Below the pieces are notes generated by a model. The model did no database searches, was not told the origin of the DNA, and was given only the letters and a program-made list of their open reading frames with translations. A stretch of DNA of 8,964 bases from Lachnospiraceae bacterium (GTDB lineage Bacteria; Bacillota; Clostridia; Lachnospirales; Lachnospiraceae). Each line of letters starts with the position of its first letter. Position 1 is the first letter of the stretch. Positions 7,200 through 8,964 of this stretch are shown piece by piece. A program made the position numbers and the translations under genes. Location of the stretch: positions 1-8,964 of the forward strand of contig CAAFNG010000288.1 in the NCBI GenBank assembly GCA_900764225.1, read 5' to 3'.

Positions 7200-8528
7200 T
7201 CAGCCTTCATTTGCTGCTTTGTACTCTTTTGCCCATCCGTCAACAAATGCAGTTTTCACAGCATCCCACTCGCCGGTACCCTGTGCATACTCAAGCATTG
7301 CACTGCCGACCTGGTTTTTCCACTCTTCAGAAGGCATGGTTGTAAAGTTCCATGAAACCGGAGTTTTACCAGCTTTTACATATTCGTCGGCTGCTTTTAC
7401 AAGCGGATTTGCAGACTCATAATTCTCATCAAAGGTCTTGAATGGTGTTGTAAATCCCATTTCCTGGCTTATAGATTCTCTTCCTTCATCACTTGTGATA
7501 ACCCAGCTGAGGAAATCAAGAGTTGCCTGGATATCCTTCTCATCTGCTTTTTTGTTTACGCACCAGTAGTTCTCACTGCCTGTGCAAAGTCCCTGATCCT
7601 CTTCACCATCTACACCAATATAGATTGGAAGCATTCCCATATCCTCGTCTGCTACTTCGTTATCTTTGATGTTATCATAAGCCCAGGTTCCATTCTGATA
7701 GAACACAGCCTCTCCAAGACCAAATTCAGCATTTGCATCATCGATAGTCTTGCTGGAAAGAAGGCTTGGCTCACAGGTAGAATCTGTGATATAAAGGTCA
7801 AACAGGTTCTTGAAGTTGTCAAGATAGGTCCCTTTGATCGCATCTGTGGATGTGATTCCGTCTTCTTTGTACTCATAATAGATTGGAAGGTTTGCAAGGT
7901 GTGTCTTGAAGCGCCAGTCACTGGAAGAATCAAAGCCTGCGGAAGTAAATGCACCGTCAACTCCAAGGTCATCTTTCTTAGCCTGGATATCATCTGCAAC
8001 CTTCTTTAATGTCTCAAAATTGTTGATCTCATCTGCAGACTTGATCACAGCGCCATCCATCTCACAGTATTTCTTAAGAAGCGCTTTGTTGTAAATAATT
8101 CCATATGTTTCAATTACATAGGCGATACCGTCAACTGCACCGCTGTCCTCCTTCAGTACGAAATCGTCACTCTCCACATTTTTGTAAACATCGCTGTCTT
8201 TCAGGTCATAGCAATAATCCTTCCAGGATGCAAGTCCAACCGGTCCGTTAACCTGGAACAGTGTCGGAACCTCATCCTTGGCCATCTCTGATTTCAGAGT
8301 AGACTCATAAGTTCCGGAAGCAGCTGTAACAACGGTAACCGGTACACCAGTCTCATCGGTGTATTTCTTTGCCAGGTCTGACCACTGATCTGCCTGCTCC
8401 GGTTTAAAATTCAGATAATAAACAGAGCCTTCACTGTCATCCCCTTTTGCCATAGCAGGAACTGCCGGGATCATGGTAGCTGCCATTAATGCTGCAAGAC
8501 CAAATGCTGTTGCTTTTTTCATTCTCAT
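7200..8528 (-). CDS. extracellular sugar-binding protein of ABC transporter (no lipobox)
   Basis: Solute-binding protein of 442 residues, the usual size for CUT1 family 1 binding proteins, likely delivering sugar to the permeases encoded downstream. The signal sequence has MRMKK, a hydrophobic core and a type I cleavage motif, AMA before KGDD (after about residue 27). There is no Cys in this region, so no lipobox, which is unusual for a Gram-positive importer. The mature part shows the family pattern, with YGIIYNKALLKKY in the first lobe and a Trp- and Tyr-rich binding region (ENYWCVNKK, PVSWNFTTMPSEEW). The ATG at 8526-8528 follows AAAGGAGAGG at a spacing of about 7; an in-frame ATG two codons later is possible. 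It is the first gene of the transporter operon, and the strong ribosome binding site fits high expression. The ligand is unknown. Confidence 0.93.
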   Translation of the reverse strand: MRMKKATAFGLAALMAATMIPAVPAMAKGDDSEGSVYYLNFKPEQADQWSDLAKKYTDETGVPVTVVTAASGTYESTLKSEMAKDEVPTLFQVNGPVGLASWKDYCYDLKDSDVYKNVESDDFVLKEDSGAVDGIAYVIETYGIIYNKALLKKYCEMDGAVIKSADEINNFETLKKVADDIQAKKDDLGVDGAFTSAGFDSSSDWRFKTHLANLPIYYEYKEDGITSTDAIKGTYLDNFKNLFDLYITDSTCEPSLLSSKTIDDANAEFGLGEAVFYQNGTWAYDNIKDNEVADEDMGMLPIYIGVDGEEDQGLCTGSENYWCVNKKADEKDIQATLDFLSWVITSDEGRESISQEMGFTTPFKTFDENYESANPLVKAADEYVKAGKTPVSWNFTTMPSEEWKNQVGSAMLEYAQGTGEWDAVKTAFVDGWAKEYKAANEG

Positions 8529-8573
8529 AATCGTACCTCTCCTTTACCTTAAATGATATTCAGTTCGTTCCCT

Positions 8574-8605
8574 GGATATGCTTATAACGCCCCATTTGCA
8601 TATCC
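8574..8605. repeat. inverted repeat GGATATGC/GCATATCC, 16-base spacer
   Basis: Perfect 8-bp arms at 8574-8581 and 8598-8605, 24 bases apart centre to centre. They flank the candidate -10 TATAAG of the transporter operon. This could be a binding site for a dimeric regulator or the stem of an RNA leader hairpin, depending on where transcription starts. Confidence 0.5.
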
Positions 8606-8606
8606 C

Positions 8607-8639
8607 TGACCGATAAGCTTTAAATTTGCTTCTCGATCA
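8607..8639. repeat. inverted repeat TGACCGATAAGC/GCTTCTCGATCA
   Basis: Twelve-base arms (8607-8618 and 8628-8639) with 10 of 12 pairs matching, around the AT-only centre TTTAAATTT. One of the two mismatches becomes a G-U pair in minus-strand RNA. It lies one base from the previous repeat and just upstream of the weak promoter candidate, a place where an AraC-type activator might bind. Function is inferred. Confidence 0.45.
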
Positions 8640-8668
8640 ACTTGATGTTATTGTAAATCGGGGAGGTC

Positions 8669-8724
8669 ATTTTCACTATATAAAAAAATCAAGAAACATG
8701 TTCATTTTTTTATATAGTGGAAAT
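8669..8724. repeat. 56-base AT-rich inverted repeat
   Basis: Perfect 16-bp arms, CACTATATAAAAAAAT (8674-8689) and its exact complement (8704-8719), extend outward to 21 bp with one mismatch (20 of 21 pairs). The 14-base centre contains AACATGTT. It starts 16 bases past the aldolase terminator. It has no GC-rich core, and its T7 runs lie inside the arms, so it is not a standard terminator. The possibilities are a regulator site, a cruciform-forming element or a relic of a miniature element. Confidence 0.7.
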
Positions 8725-8740
8725 ATTGATATTTTATCAT

Positions 8741-8781
8741 AAAAAAAGAAACCGGAAGAGGATTGCTCCTGTTCCGATTTC
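8741..8781 (-). terminator. intrinsic terminator of the aldolase gene
   Basis: On the minus strand a 15-bp stem (arms 8748-8762 and 8767-8781) with one C-C mismatch and one wobble closes on a GCAA tetraloop and is followed directly by TTTTTTT (8741-8747). It begins 20 bases after the second of two tandem stop codons. This is a textbook Rho-independent terminator that insulates the transporter operon from the aldolase gene. Confidence 0.9.
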
Positions 8782-8804
8782 CTTTATATATTATTTTCGA
8801 TTCA

Positions 8805-8964
8805 TCATGCTTTATTGACAGATCCGAAAAGCTCCATTTTCTCTTTAACAGTAGCTTTGATTGCCTCTGCTCCAGGTGCAAGAAGCTTACGTGGGTCATA
8901 TCCTTTACCCTGCTGATCTTTACCCTCTTCAATGTATTTACGTGTAGCTTCAGCAAATGCAAGC
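8805..8964 (-). CDS. fba: class II fructose-bisphosphate aldolase, C-terminal end (5' part outside window)
   Basis: The last 52 residues of a gene that enters from the right edge. The reading frame gives AFAEATRKYIEEGKDQQGKG and, after it, DPRKLLAPG and a C-terminus KEKMELFGSVNKA. This matches the conserved tail of class II (zinc-dependent) fructose-1,6-bisphosphate aldolases of the clostridial type, where DPRK and EKM-LFGS are hallmarks. The enzyme interconverts fructose-1,6-bisphosphate with dihydroxyacetone phosphate and glyceraldehyde-3-phosphate in glycolysis. The catalytic zinc ligands lie upstream and cannot be checked. The gene ends in tandem TGA TGA stops followed by a strong terminator, so it is transcriptionally separate from the sugar genes. 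Related ketose-bisphosphate aldolases such as tagatose-bisphosphate aldolase share this fold and cannot be fully excluded from the tail alone. Confidence 0.88.
   Translation of the reverse strand, partial: LAFAEATRKYIEEGKDQQGKGYDPRKLLAPGAEAIKATVKEKMELFGSVNKA

Larger units (their letters stand above)
8529..8740 (-). promoter_or_regulatory. control region of the transporter operon
   Basis: This stretch lies between the aldolase terminator and the binding-protein start and holds no gene I can support. On the minus strand TATAAG (8581-8586) is a possible -10, but the bases 17-18 upstream (TCAGGG/GTCAGG) are no -35, which would fit a promoter needing an activator such as the encoded AraC-type regulator. 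A second possible -10, TACAAT (8650-8655), also lacks a good -35 and would give a leader of about 115 bases containing two hairpins. Three inverted repeats are listed separately. A small perfect palindrome, TGATA-TTT-TATCA, sits at 8727-8739. Confidence 0.5.

Noticed and set aside
8541..8660. Possible CcpA (cre) site near GGGGCGTTATAAG
   Set aside because: Alignment to the cre consensus leaves too many mismatches at key positions, and no better match was found by eye.
8702..8962. 86-codon minus-strand frame overlapping the aldolase end
   Set aside because: It is out of frame with the clearly conserved aldolase tail and runs through the terminator and the inverted repeat.

Overview
The window reads as chromosomal DNA of a low-to-moderate GC Firmicute, most likely a gut Lachnospiraceae-type clostridium (Blautia, Dorea or Ruminococcus gnavus-like). 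The reasons are strong AAGGAGG-type ribosome binding sites, sigma-A promoters, CUT1 sugar transport genes tied to a YesM/YesN-type two-component system, and a clostridial class II aldolase. The genus is inferred from protein style only. Every supported gene is on the minus strand, so transcription runs from high to low coordinates.

In transcription order: the 3' end of a class II fructose-bisphosphate aldolase gene (8805-8964) ends at a strong intrinsic terminator (8741-8781). A 276-base intergenic region follows, rich in inverted repeats, including one of 56 bases. Then comes a sugar ABC transporter: a solute-binding protein with a type I signal peptide and no lipobox (7200-8528), a 14-bp intercistronic hairpin, and two CUT1 permeases joined by a TAATG overlap (6233-7081 and 5397-6233). 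No ATPase or glycosidase is present.

A second unit starts from a good promoter at the end of the last permease gene (-35 CTGACA, 17 bases, extended -10 TGGTAAAAT). It has a 14-bp stem-loop near its predicted 5' end and encodes an AraC-type response regulator (3769-5307), a Cache-like/HAMP/His_kinase sensor kinase (2088-3794) and a second, large LplA-like solute-binding lipoprotein (410-2101). These three genes overlap and are probably translationally coupled. A CsoR-family metal sensor (51-326) follows from its own near-consensus promoter, with no visible terminator before it.

The likely working model is a self-contained carbohydrate sensing and uptake locus. The kinase senses an extracellular sugar, possibly with the lipoprotein as ligand-presenting partner. 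The regulator then activates the transporter operon, whose promoter region lacks a clear -35 box, and a shared MsmX/MsmK-type ATPase encoded elsewhere would energise uptake. The substrate cannot be read from the sequence. The aldolase and CsoR genes look like unrelated neighbours. I see no rRNA, tRNA, CRISPR, insertion sequence or prophage signal.
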